A stretch of 8,332 nt of DNA from Lautropia sp. (GCA_013813615.1 JACCRJ010000556.1:1-8332), one strand, 5' to 3'. Shown: positions 1 to 7,669, numbered from the stretch's first letter. The notes: a model not told the origin generated them from the sequence alone. A program made the numbers and translations.

Positions 1-534
1 CTTTGTCCTGACGCACTGGTGATCACGGGGCTCGGCTCGCCGACCTACGACGTCTTCGCCGCCGGCGATTCACCGAATCACTTCTACCTCTGGGGCGCGA
101 TGGGCGGCTCGACGGCGGTGGCGATCGGCCTCGCCATCGCGCAGCCCTTCCGTTCGGTGCTGGCGATCACGGGCGACGGCGAACAACTGATGGGCATCGG
201 CAGCCTGGCGACCGCCGGAGCGCAACAGCCGCCCAACCTCAGCCTCGTCGTGCTCGACAACGGCCACTTCGGTGAGACCGGCATGCAGCGCAGTCACAGC
301 AGCCTCGGCACGCGGCTCGCGCAGGTTGCAAACGCCTGCGGCATCGAGCAGGCAATCGAGATCCATCAAATGGAAGACGTGGACACGGTGGCGAAGCGCG
401 TCAACGCGCGGGCTGGCCTGAATTTCTCGCAGGTGCTGGTGAAGCCGGACGAACTGCCGCGAGCGATGCCGTCGCGAGACGGTGTGTTCGTCAAGAACCG
501 GTTTCGCCAGGCATTGGGCTTCGCCCCCCTATAA
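1..534 (+). CDS. TPP-dependent decarboxylase, C-terminal part (sulfopyruvate/phosphonopyruvate decarboxylase beta-like), 5'-truncated
   Basis: The reading frame is open from base 1 to a TAA at 532-534, so the start lies outside the window; the first in-window ATG (19) is internal, since coding-like sequence precedes it. The visible 177 codons form the pyrophosphate-binding domain of a thiamine-diphosphate enzyme. Codons 58-60 are GDG and codons 86-87 are DN, the two halves of the ThDP/Mg2+ motif with 26 residues between them. They are preceded by LWGAMGG and followed by GETGMQ, where sulfopyruvate and phosphonopyruvate decarboxylases typically carry a G/STGGQ-type segment. Such enzymes decarboxylate a 2-oxo acid to an aldehyde in the cytoplasm, either as alpha/beta subunits or as one fused chain; which applies here cannot be seen. 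The true substrate is not determinable; other benzoylformate- or acetolactate-like ThDP enzymes are less likely. It is followed by a stem-loop and the same-strand TRAP operon. Confidence 0.8.
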   Translation, partial: LCPDALVITGLGSPTYDVFAAGDSPNHFYLWGAMGGSTAVAIGLAIAQPFRSVLAITGDGEQLMGIGSLATAGAQQPPNLSLVVLDNGHFGETGMQRSHSSLGTRLAQVANACGIEQAIEIHQMEDVDTVAKRVNARAGLNFSQVLVKPDELPRAMPSRDGVFVKNRFRQALGFAPL

Positions 535-575
535 GCCCGCGCGCAGCACATGCGGCTGGACACCTGCCTGCCGCA

Positions 576-596
576 GACCAGGGATGGACCCTGGTC
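576..596 (+). terminator. Stem-loop downstream of the TPP enzyme gene, possible terminator without U-tract
   Basis: GACCAGGG (576-583) and CCCTGGTC (589-596) are perfect inverted repeats of 8 bp around a 5-base loop (ATGGA), 42 bases after the TAA of the decarboxylase gene. The position suits a 3'-end hairpin that terminates or protects the upstream transcript. No run of T follows (ACATCACC), so a classic intrinsic terminator is not shown. It could instead act with Rho, stabilise RNA, or be a dyad operator for the downstream genes. Confidence 0.45.
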
Positions 597-654
597 ACAT
601 CACCTTGAATGCAGATAAGCCGCAAGCGCGCGCATGCCAGTTTCGGGCAGGCGT

Positions 655-705
655 TTGGTGAGCACGAGAGTTGTTGTATACATAGCCAGGCGGGAAGTGT
701 ACGAT
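655..705 (+). promoter_or_regulatory. Putative promoter/operator of the TRAP operon with TGTATACA palindrome
   Basis: The 209-base gap before dctP holds an 8-bp palindrome TGTATACA at 675-682, preceded by TTGT. Its GTA-TAC core resembles operators of GntR-type regulators of the FadR/FCD class, which often control organic-acid transport genes. A weak sigma-70-like pair, TTGGTG (655-660) and TATACA (677-682) with a 16-base spacer, would place the palindrome over the -10. TACGAT (700-705) is an alternative -10. No regulator gene lies in the window. The palindrome is directly visible; the promoter and regulator class are inference. Confidence 0.35.
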
Positions 706-733
706 CAGGCGCATTCTGCAACATCAGGACACT

Positions 734-739
734 GGAGGG
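734..739 (+). promoter_or_regulatory. Ribosome binding site deciding the dctP start
   Basis: GGAGGG at 734-739 is a strong Shine-Dalgarno sequence ending 4 bases before the ATG at 744. It supports that codon rather than the in-frame ATG at 609, which would add 45 residues without homologous character and bury the signal peptide. Confidence 0.75.
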
Positions 740-743
740 CATC

Positions 744-1793
744 ATGCTTTATCGTCTGTTGAGCATCGCGATACTCGGTGCGGCGGTTTCGTCTGGTGCG
801 ATGGCGCAGGATCTGGCCAAGCACCAGTTCAAGGTGATTGGATTGAACGGTCCTACCGTCGCTTCGATCGTGGATGAGGTGCCGTTCTGGCGCGAGACGC
901 TGACAAAGGCGTCGAACGGCGCAATCACCGCCGACATTACACCGCTCGATCAGATGGGCGTTGACGACAAGACGATGCTGCGGATGCTGCGGCTGGGCGT
1001 GATGGACTTTGCCGGCATGGACATCTCGAAGATGGCCGGCGACGATCCGCGCTTCGAGGGCTGCGATCTCGCGGGGCTTACGCTTGATGCCGACAAGGCC
1101 CGTGCCGCGTGCAACGCCTACCGCGACGTGATCGACCGCCAGATGCAGAAGAACTGGAACGCCAAGCTGCTTGCGTTCGGCGGCAACCCGCCGCAGGTGT
1201 TCTGGTGCCGCACGGTGGTCGGAGGGCTTGCAGACCTCGAGGGCAAGAAGATCCGCGTCTTCAACAATACGATGCGTGACTTCCTGAACGGCGTCGGTGC
1301 CACGGCCGTGAGCATGGCATTCGCCGAAGTGGTCCCCGCGCTCAACAACGGCGTGATTGACTGCGCCGTCACCGGCAGCCTGTCGGGCAACACGGCCGGC
1401 TGGCCGGAGGTGGCGAAATCCCTCTATCCGATGTCTCTCGGCTGGAGCATCAACGTGATGGCCGTGAATCTAAACACCTGGAAGCGCCTTGACAAGCGGA
1501 CTCAGGAGTTCATGCTCGAGCAGGTGAACGCCTATGAGGAGAAGATGTGGCAGACGATGAAGAAGGCTGCCGCCGAGGCTGACAACTGCAATACCAACAA
1601 GCAGCCCTGCACCATGGGCAAACCCGCCAATATCACCATCGTCCCGGTGAAGCCTTCGGAGGCCGTCGAGCACAAGAAACTGGTTGAGGGGGCCGTGCTA
1701 GCCGGCTGGGCAAAGCGCTGCGGCCCGGAGTGTGCAAAGGAATGGAACGGCACGGTCGGCAAGTCGCTAGGACTCTCGGTCCCTGTCAACTGA
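744..1793 (+). CDS. dctP: TRAP transporter periplasmic substrate-binding protein (DctP family)
   Basis: The 349-residue protein is the extracytoplasmic solute receptor of the TRAP system encoded just downstream. It captures a carboxylate-type ligand in the periplasm and delivers it to the DctQ/DctM permease. Residues 1-21 form a signal peptide: one Arg, a hydrophobic core LLSIAILGAAV, and likely cleavage after AMA (19-21). The mature part has the DctP signature around GLADLEGKKIRVF (161-173), with Arg156 and Arg171 in the region where this family places its carboxylate-binding arginine, then AFAEVVPALNNGVIDCAVTG (192-211), the usual inter-domain hinge pattern. Length is normal for the family. 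It has eight cysteines, all in the mature part (107, 123, 155, 207, 282, 289, 326, 330), suggesting periplasmic disulfides. The start is fixed by the GGAGGG at 734-739 and the signal peptide. The symbol denotes family; the ligand is unknown and need not be a C4-dicarboxylate. Confidence 0.92.
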   Translation: MLYRLLSIAILGAAVSSGAMAQDLAKHQFKVIGLNGPTVASIVDEVPFWRETLTKASNGAITADITPLDQMGVDDKTMLRMLRLGVMDFAGMDISKMAGDDPRFEGCDLAGLTLDADKARAACNAYRDVIDRQMQKNWNAKLLAFGGNPPQVFWCRTVVGGLADLEGKKIRVFNNTMRDFLNGVGATAVSMAFAEVVPALNNGVIDCAVTGSLSGNTAGWPEVAKSLYPMSLGWSINVMAVNLNTWKRLDKRTQEFMLEQVNAYEEKMWQTMKKAAAEADNCNTNKQPCTMGKPANITIVPVKPSEAVEHKKLVEGAVLAGWAKRCGPECAKEWNGTVGKSLGLSVPVN

Positions 1794-1821
1794 TCGCCTG
1801 ATCCCGCTCGCTGCGCTGAAT

Positions 1822-1855
1822 CCGGGGTTGAGGGTACGGTCAGCACGAACCCCGG
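1822..1855 (+). promoter_or_regulatory. Intercistronic GC-rich stem-loop between dctP and dctQ
   Basis: CCGGGGTT (1822-1829) pairs perfectly with AACCCCGG (1848-1855), an 8-bp stem with an 18-base loop, inside the gap between the dctP stop and the dctQ start. There is no T-run after it. In several binding-protein transport operons such a hairpin stabilises the 5' message or partly attenuates transcription, so that the abundant receptor is made in excess over the membrane subunits. That role is inferred here from position and structure only. Confidence 0.5.
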
Positions 1856-1880
1856 GAAAGGAGAAGCCATAGAAGCGGTG

Positions 1881-2468
1881 ATGAGAGGCGTTGGCCGGCT
1901 GTCGCAATGGGGCCTCTGGTTCGGCGGGGCGCTCGTCCTGCTGGCGGCGGTACTGATCGGTATCGACGTCGTTCTGCGAAAACTTTTCAACACTTCCATC
2001 GGCGGCGCCGATGAGCTGGCGGGTTACGCCCTGGCGATCGGAACGGCGTGGTCTCTTGCGGCAGCATTGCTCAATCGTGCGCACATCCGCATCGACTCGC
2101 TCTACGTCCTGCTGCCCACCCGCTTGCGCCTCGTGCTTGACTTCGCCGGCCTGGCTTTGTTCATCTCCTTCTTCGGCCTGGTCGCCTGGCACGGGTCGGG
2201 CATGGTCATGCAATCGTGGGCTTCCGGGTCGCGTAGCCAGTCCGCGCTGCAGACCCCCACGGTGATCCCGCAATCGATCTGGATGCTCGGGCTCGCGGTT
2301 TTCGTTGTCATCGGCGCGCTCCTTTTCCTGCATGCGCTGCTTCTCCTCACACGCGGCCGGGTCGCCGATGCCACCGCCGCGATCGGCACCCGTTCAGCGC
2401 AGGAAGAAGTCGCGACGGAGATTCGGGATCTCGAAGACCGGCGAGCACGCGAGGCGAATGCTTCATGA
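1881..2468 (+). CDS. dctQ: TRAP transporter small permease subunit (DctQ family)
   Basis: This encodes the four-helix small membrane subunit that partners DctM in the inner membrane. Counting from the ATG at 1881 (195 residues), hydrophobic segments lie near 10-30, 45-65, 83-103 and 133-155. Family hallmarks are GADELAGYALAIGTAWSL in the second helix region, AHIRIDSL just after it, and QTPTVIPQSIWMLGL leading into the fourth helix. The last ~35 residues are charged and probably cytoplasmic. The start is uncertain by one codon: GTG at 1878 is directly before ATG 1881. AGGAG at 1859-1863 is rather far upstream (14-17 bases), so initiation may be modest. The gene ends in an ATGA overlap (2465-2468) with dctM, implying translational coupling and matched amounts of the two membrane subunits. 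Confidence 0.9.
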   Translation: MRGVGRLSQWGLWFGGALVLLAAVLIGIDVVLRKLFNTSIGGADELAGYALAIGTAWSLAAALLNRAHIRIDSLYVLLPTRLRLVLDFAGLALFISFFGLVAWHGSGMVMQSWASGSRSQSALQTPTVIPQSIWMLGLAVFVVIGALLFLHALLLLTRGRVADATAAIGTRSAQEEVATEIRDLEDRRAREANAS

Positions 2469-3751
2469 TCTATACGGCGCTCGGGATTCTCATCTTCCTG
2501 CTTGCCCTCGCGGTTCCTGTGGCCGCGGGGCTGGGCGTTCTGGGCCTGGCGCTGTCCGAAATCTACTCCAGGATGCCCCTCACGCTCGCGATAGGAGAAC
2601 TGTCGTGGGCGACGTCGAACAACTTCCTGCTCGTCGCGATCCCGTTCTTCGTGCTGCTCGGCGAAGTGCTGCTACGCTCGGGAATTGCGGAGCGGATGTA
2701 CAACGCGCTGGTGCTTTGGATACCGTGGCTGCCGGGCGGGCTGATGCACGCGAACATCGCCGCCTGCGCGATGTTCGCAGCGACCTCGGGCTCGAGCGTC
2801 GCCACCGCTGCCACCATCGGCACGGTGGCGATGGGCGAAATCAAGAAGCACCATTACTCGGAGCGCCTGTTCCTCGGCACCATAGCGGCCGGCGGCACCT
2901 TGGGCATCCTGATTCCACCATCGATCAACCTGATCGTGTATGGCGTACTGACTGATTCCTCCATTCCGAAGCTGTATCTCGCCGGCAGCATCCCGGGGCT
3001 CATTCTTGCCGGCTTGTTCAGCCTGACGGTTCTTGGCATCTGCCTGGTTCGTCCGGGACTGGGCGGCAAACGGACCACGGCGAGCCGGGCGCAGCGCATC
3101 CAGGCGCTGCCGGATCTGATTCCGCCGCTGGTAATATTCCTCGCCGTCATCGGCTCGATCTATGCGGGTTGGGCAACCGCGACCGAGTCGGCAGCGCTGG
3201 GCGTGATCGCGTCGCTGGGCATCGCCGCCTGGCATGGCAAGCTGAGCGGGCGCATGCTGCTGCAGGCATTCGAGGGCACCATGCGCACAACCGCGATGAT
3301 CATGGCGATCCTGATCGCCGCCTATTTTCTGAACTTCGTCATCTCCTCGATTGGCCTGACCACACAGATCAACAGGTTCATCACCGGGCTCGGCCTGACA
3401 CCGTCGCAGCTGTTCGTCGCAGTGGTTGTCTTCTATCTGATCCTCGGAATGTTCATGGAAACGCTGTCGATGATGGTTGCCACGGTGCCGATCATTGCGC
3501 CGATCATGGTCTCGGCGGGCTACGATCCCATCTGGTTCGGTGTCGTGATCGTGATCCTGATGGAAACGGCGATGATCACGCCGCCGGTCGGTATCAACCT
3601 CTACGTCGTGCAGGGGCTGCGTCAGCGAGGCAAGATCGATGATGTAATCATCGGTGCATCACCGTTCGTGGTGACGATGATCGTGATGATCGCCGCGCTC
3701 TGGCTCTGGCCTTCGCTCGCTCTGTGGCTGCCACAGATGGCGTCGAACTGA
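2465..3751 (+). CDS. dctM: TRAP transporter large permease subunit (DctM family)
   Basis: The 428-residue, highly hydrophobic protein is the ion-coupled transport subunit (ion transporter superfamily fold, about 12 helices plus re-entrant hairpins). Diagnostic segments include GSSVATAATIG (109-119), GILIPPSINLIVYG (147-160), TATESAALGV (238-247) and ETAMITPPVGINLYVVQG (367-384). The two PPSIN/PPVGIN hairpins are the pseudo-symmetric substrate/Na+ site elements expected of DctM. Length matches the family average of about 425-430. It starts within the dctQ stop (ATGA), with GAGG at 2451-2454 ten bases upstream as a possible ribosome site. With dctP and dctQ it completes an intact three-gene secondary transporter. 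It converges on the hyuA gene 46 bases further on. The substrate cannot be read from this subunit. Confidence 0.95.
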   Translation: MIYTALGILIFLLALAVPVAAGLGVLGLALSEIYSRMPLTLAIGELSWATSNNFLLVAIPFFVLLGEVLLRSGIAERMYNALVLWIPWLPGGLMHANIAACAMFAATSGSSVATAATIGTVAMGEIKKHHYSERLFLGTIAAGGTLGILIPPSINLIVYGVLTDSSIPKLYLAGSIPGLILAGLFSLTVLGICLVRPGLGGKRTTASRAQRIQALPDLIPPLVIFLAVIGSIYAGWATATESAALGVIASLGIAAWHGKLSGRMLLQAFEGTMRTTAMIMAILIAAYFLNFVISSIGLTTQINRFITGLGLTPSQLFVAVVVFYLILGMFMETLSMMVATVPIIAPIMVSAGYDPIWFGVVIVILMETAMITPPVGINLYVVQGLRQRGKIDDVIIGASPFVVTMIVMIAALWLWPSLALWLPQMASN

Positions 3752-3797
3752 GTTGCGGCGCGCCTGAACCCGGAAAAGCAGCGAGTTGCCGCAGTCC

Positions 3798-5885
3798 CTA
3801 GCCGAGGTCGATCACAATATTGCCGCCCGGATCCAGGCTCGCCCGGGCCTGCGGCGGAACCACGCAGGTCGCGTCGTACTCCTCCACGATCAGCGGGCCG
3901 GCTTGCGCTGTCGAAAGATCCGAGCGGCGCAGGATCGGCGATTCGATCCAACCCTGCGCGGGACCGAAGTAAGCGGCGCGCGGCGCGGGCGCTTCGGGCT
4001 CCGCGCGGCTCCCGCGTACGAATTGCGGAACGCCGGCGCCTTCGCGCAAACCCTGACCTACAACCCGAATCGAGACCAGTTCGACCGGCTCGTCGGCGCC
4101 GGCGCGGTGACCGTAGGTCTTTTCGTGCTCTTTTGCGAATGCCTCTTCGAGCTGCGCGACCATCATCTTGTCGATCCGACCTTCCGGCACGGATACGGTC
4201 AGCTCGAAGCTTTGCCCCTGATAGTGCAGGTCTGCGGCGCGCCGCAGTCGCGCGCCGCCGCCGGTGAAACCCTCTGCTGCCAGCTGACACATCGCCTGTT
4301 CAGCGAGCGAATCCCAGGCCCCCTCGATCTGCTGCAGATCGGCCTTGCGCAACAGTCGCCGGAATGTGCGCGAATAGTGGTGCTCGACATCGGCATACAA
4401 CAGACCAAATGATGAAAAAAGGCCCGCCGAAGGCGGCACCACCACGCGTTTCATGGCCAACGCGCTGGCCATGCCGCAGGCGAAAAGCGGGCCGTTGCCA
4501 CCGAAGGCAAACAGCGCGAACTCCCGCGGATCACGGCCTCGTTCGGTCGAAATCGCCTTGATCGCGCGGATCATGTTCGAGGCCGCGATCTGATGTGCAC
4601 CATAGGCCGCCTGCTCGAGCGTCATGGCGAGCGGTGCGGCGATACACCGGTCGAAGGCGTCGCGCGCCTTTTCCGCGTTCAGCTTCAGCGCGCCGCCGAC
4701 CAGGTGGTTCGGATTGATGTAGCCGAGCAGCACGTTGGCGTCCGTAACGGTAGGCACCGTGCCACCCTTGTCGTAGCACACCGGACCGGGCAAGGCGCCC
4801 GCGCTCTGCGGGCCGATCTGCATCGAGCCGCCGCCGTCGATCCAGACATGCGAACCGCCGCCAGCGCCAACCTCTGCCAGATCGATCGCCGGAACCTTGA
4901 GCGTGTACCCCGCACCGGTGAGTAACCGCGAGCCGATCATGATGCCTGCGCCGACGGAATACTCGGTCGCACGCGTGACCTCGCCGTCTTCGACAATGGA
5001 TGCTTTCGCCGTCGTTCCGCCCATGTCAAAGGTGATTATCTTCGGCAGATTCGTCGCTCGCGCCACCGCCTGCGCGCCCACCACCCCCCCGGCTGGGCCG
5101 GATTCGATGATGTTCATCGGGCGTTCTGCAGCAGCGGTGTCCGTCGTGAGGCCGCCGTTCGACTGCATCAGCAGCAGGCGAGCCGGAACGCCCGTCTCAT
5201 CGAGGCCTTTGCGCAACGCGCGCAGGTAGCGCGCGACGATCGGCATGACGTAGGCGTTCACCACGGTGGTGGATGTGCGTTCGTACTCCTTGATTTCCGG
5301 CAACACCTCGTAGGAGATGCTCGTCGGCATGGTGGGCGCCTTCTTCCTGATGAGCTCGCCGATCATCAACTCGTGCGCCGGGTTGGTAAACGAGTTGAGC
5401 AGGCAAACGGCAATCGCCTCCACCTTCTCGGCAAGCAGCGCGTCAATCGCTCGCTCGGCATCCTTCGGATCGAGGGGGCGTTCGACCCCGCCGCGGGCGT
5501 CGACCCGTTCGTCGACCACCTCGCGAAGGTAGCGCTCGACGAGCGGCGCGGGTTTGATCCAGCCCATGTCATAGAGCCGCGGCATGCGCAGCGTACGAAT
5601 CTCGAGGACGTCCCGAAATCCCCGGGTGGTGATCAGGCCGACCCGCGCGCCCTGGAGCTCGAGAATCGCATTGCTGGCTACGGTGGTGCCGTGGAGGATT
5701 TCCCGGATCATCCCGCCGTCAAGACCGGTTTCGCTGAACACCTCGGCAAGGCCCTCGACGATCGCGCGAGCGTAGTTGTCCACACTCGAGGAGATTTTCT
5801 TGGTATGGATCGTTCCGTCAGACCCGAGGAGCACGATGTCGGTGAACGTACCGCCAATATCGACACCGATCCGGTAACTGGTCAT
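3798..5885 (-). CDS. hyuA: Hydantoinase/oxoprolinase subunit A (HyuA family, ATP-binding)
   Basis: The protein (695 residues from the ATG at 5885-5883) belongs to the HyuA family: ATP-dependent N-methylhydantoinase, 5-oxoprolinase, and acetone/acetophenone carboxylase ATP-binding subunits. Domains in order: Hydant_A_N (about 4-180) opening with the phosphate-binding GVDIGGTFTDIV (7-18) and HGTTVASNAILE (65-76); the central Hydantoinase_A domain (about 200-490) with FDMGGTTAK (286-294), GPVCYDKGG (367-375) and FGGNGPLFACGMA (461-473); and a C-terminal domain ending near GPLIVEEYDATCVVPP (663-678). The ASKHA-like fold uses ATP to activate an amide or carbonyl substrate, acting with HyuB in the cytoplasm. 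The motifs are intact and the length is normal. Its ATG overlaps the hyuB stop by one base (TGATG); a GTG at 5888 is possible. No clear Shine-Dalgarno is seen, so translation is probably coupled to hyuB. Sequence alone does not separate hydrolase from carboxylase. Confidence 0.93.
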   Translation of the reverse strand: MTSYRIGVDIGGTFTDIVLLGSDGTIHTKKISSSVDNYARAIVEGLAEVFSETGLDGGMIREILHGTTVASNAILELQGARVGLITTRGFRDVLEIRTLRMPRLYDMGWIKPAPLVERYLREVVDERVDARGGVERPLDPKDAERAIDALLAEKVEAIAVCLLNSFTNPAHELMIGELIRKKAPTMPTSISYEVLPEIKEYERTSTTVVNAYVMPIVARYLRALRKGLDETGVPARLLLMQSNGGLTTDTAAAERPMNIIESGPAGGVVGAQAVARATNLPKIITFDMGGTTAKASIVEDGEVTRATEYSVGAGIMIGSRLLTGAGYTLKVPAIDLAEVGAGGGSHVWIDGGGSMQIGPQSAGALPGPVCYDKGGTVPTVTDANVLLGYINPNHLVGGALKLNAEKARDAFDRCIAAPLAMTLEQAAYGAHQIAASNMIRAIKAISTERGRDPREFALFAFGGNGPLFACGMASALAMKRVVVPPSAGLFSSFGLLYADVEHHYSRTFRRLLRKADLQQIEGAWDSLAEQAMCQLAAEGFTGGGARLRRAADLHYQGQSFELTVSVPEGRIDKMMVAQLEEAFAKEHEKTYGHRAGADEPVELVSIRVVGQGLREGAGVPQFVRGSRAEPEAPAPRAAYFGPAQGWIESPILRRSDLSTAQAGPLIVEEYDATCVVPPQARASLDPGGNIVIDLG

Positions 5886-7669
5886 CACGCTTGCGGCAGC
5901 GGTTCATGCCGCTGCACTTTCGGTACGTCCCGCCAGGCTCTCGCGGCACGGATCCGGACACGATGCTTTTCCGTGGCCGCAACATCAACCATCCAGCGCG
6001 CAGTATCGATAACCACGCCGTAGTCGAGTTGGGCCTTCATGGGTGAGAGCAGCTCATTGCGCACGTCCTTGAGCACCGCTGCGGAATCGCGTTCGAGCGG
6101 ATCGCCCCAACCCCCGGCGCCGGCGAGGACGTGCCGCAAAACGTCTCCGCGCTTGACGTTCATCGTGAACTTGCCCGGTAACACGCGGTTTTCGGTCTCG
6201 GGATTGAAGTAATTCTCAGAGGGCCGTCCCGGGCTCCCTCCGTACAGGCCGAAGGGACGGTGGTCGCGACGGTCGGAGCGAACCTGAAGCACGCCCTCGG
6301 CTTCGAGGAAAAGATAGTCACGCCGGAACGGCACGCCACCGCGGTACTTTCCGGCGCCGGCCTTGTCCGGCACGAACTCGTAAGCGAGCAACTGGATCGG
6401 ATGCTCCGCTTCGGTCACCTCGATCGAGTGCGAAGCCATGTTGGCGAACATGTGCGAATTGCCGTCCAGACCGTCGGCCCAGGGCCGCGCGCCCCAGGCG
6501 CCGCAAGTGAAATCCACATAGACGAAGGGTTTGCGGTCCGCGTCGTAACCGCCGATCGAAATGCCGGTGTTGCCGCCGTCGCCCGCCGCTTTGACCTTGT
6601 CGGGAAGCATCATCGCGAGCGCGCCGAACATGCAGTCGGTCATGCGAAAGCCTGTGAGTCCCCGTGCGGCGCATGCAGCCGGCAGGACGCCGTTGCCCAC
6701 CGTGCCGGGCGGGCAGATCACTTCGATCGCGCGGAACACCCCCTCGTTGTTAGGAATTCCCTGCGGCAGCACCGAACGCACGCCGGTGTACGAGGCCGCC
6801 TTAGTGAAGGAGAGCGTGCTGTTGATCGCGCCCTTCACCTGAGGCGAGGTCCCGGTCCAGTCGATCAGCATGTGCCCGCCTGTCTTTCTGAGCGTCACGA
6901 ACAGCCTGATCGGCTTGCCGTAATCAATGCCGTCGTCGTCGATCCAGTCCTCGAAACTCCATTCGCCGTCTGGCAGCTTCTCGAGTGCGGCGCGCGTAAG
7001 GCGCTCCGCATAATCGATGGTTTCGTTCATGTAGTACACGGTCTGCGCCGGTCCGTACTTTTCGACCAGATCCGCAAACTGCTTTTCAGCGATATGGCAG
7101 GCGGCAAGCTGGGCCCGCAGGTCACCGAACACCTGCACCGGAAGGCGAACGTTCTTCTCGATGATCGTCATCAACGTCTGGTTGAGCGTGCCCCTGTCGT
7201 AGAGCTTGAGCGGCGCAATTCGAAGCCCTTCGGCGTAGATTTCGGTGGAATCGGAAGCGTTCGACCCCGCTACACGCCCGCCGACATCGCTGTGATGGCA
7301 CACCGTGCAGGCGAATGCCAGTCGCCTGCCCTCGTGATAAAGCGGCTTGAAGACAAAAATGTCAGGCAAGTGCATGCCCCCGTCGAACGGGTCGTTCATG
7401 ATGAACACGTCGCCAGGCTGCATGTCGTCCTGGTAGTGCCGCATGATCGCCTGCATCGCAGTCGGCACCGATCCGAGATGCCCGGGAAGGGTGAGCCCCT
7501 GAGCGACGAGCTTGCCGTCCGCGTCCGCGAAACCGGTCGAGTAATCCATGTTGTCCTTCAGCACACCGGAGTAGGTGGTGCGAAAAACAGTCAACGCCAT
7601 CTCGTCGGCAATCGAGAAAATAGCGTTCTTGAACAGCTCGAACACGATCGGGTCACGCTTCTCGGGCAT
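5885..7669 (-). CDS. hyuB: Hydantoinase/oxoprolinase subunit B (HyuB family)
   Basis: The protein (594 residues from the ATG at 7669) is the HyuB partner subunit, which joins HyuA in a cytoplasmic complex for ATP-dependent ring opening or carboxylation. Visible family signatures: DPIVFELFKNAIFSIADEM near the N-terminus (6-24), MNDPFDGGMHLPDI (91-104), CHHSDVGG (124-131, a candidate metal-binding stretch), EIYAEGLRIAP (143-153), SDRRDHRPFGLYGGSPGRPS in the C-terminal third, and LAGAGGWGDPLERD near the end where relatives usually have a GGGGYGDP-type loop. An in-frame ATG at 7726 exists, but AAGGA lies seven bases before the ATG at 7669 and the homologous sequence begins there, so the shorter start is chosen. 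It lies upstream of hyuA, the reverse of the common hyuA-hyuB order. Length is at the upper end of the family because of a ~30-residue basic tail. Confidence 0.92.
   Translation of the reverse strand: MPEKRDPIVFELFKNAIFSIADEMALTVFRTTYSGVLKDNMDYSTGFADADGKLVAQGLTLPGHLGSVPTAMQAIMRHYQDDMQPGDVFIMNDPFDGGMHLPDIFVFKPLYHEGRRLAFACTVCHHSDVGGRVAGSNASDSTEIYAEGLRIAPLKLYDRGTLNQTLMTIIEKNVRLPVQVFGDLRAQLAACHIAEKQFADLVEKYGPAQTVYYMNETIDYAERLTRAALEKLPDGEWSFEDWIDDDGIDYGKPIRLFVTLRKTGGHMLIDWTGTSPQVKGAINSTLSFTKAASYTGVRSVLPQGIPNNEGVFRAIEVICPPGTVGNGVLPAACAARGLTGFRMTDCMFGALAMMLPDKVKAAGDGGNTGISIGGYDADRKPFVYVDFTCGAWGARPWADGLDGNSHMFANMASHSIEVTEAEHPIQLLAYEFVPDKAGAGKYRGGVPFRRDYLFLEAEGVLQVRSDRRDHRPFGLYGGSPGRPSENYFNPETENRVLPGKFTMNVKRGDVLRHVLAGAGGWGDPLERDSAAVLKDVRNELLSPMKAQLDYGVVIDTARWMVDVAATEKHRVRIRAARAWRDVPKVQRHEPLPQA

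Noticed and set aside
609..743. 45-residue N-terminal extension of DctP from an upstream in-frame ATG
   Set aside because: The ATG at 744 has a strong GGAGGG site and begins a proper signal peptide; the extension would put the signal peptide inside the protein.
3721..3793. Possible terminators at the dctM/hyuA convergence: a 7-bp hairpin TCTGTGG/CCACAGA (3721-3737) and a weak TGCGGC/GCCGCA pairing (3754-3759 with 3788-3793)
   Set aside because: The first lies inside dctM coding sequence and the second has a 28-base loop. Neither is followed by a T-run, so no terminator is called.
3786..4412. A 208-codon + strand open frame opposite the 3' part of hyuA
   Set aside because: It lies wholly inside the antisense of a well-conserved HyuA coding region and shows no family motif.
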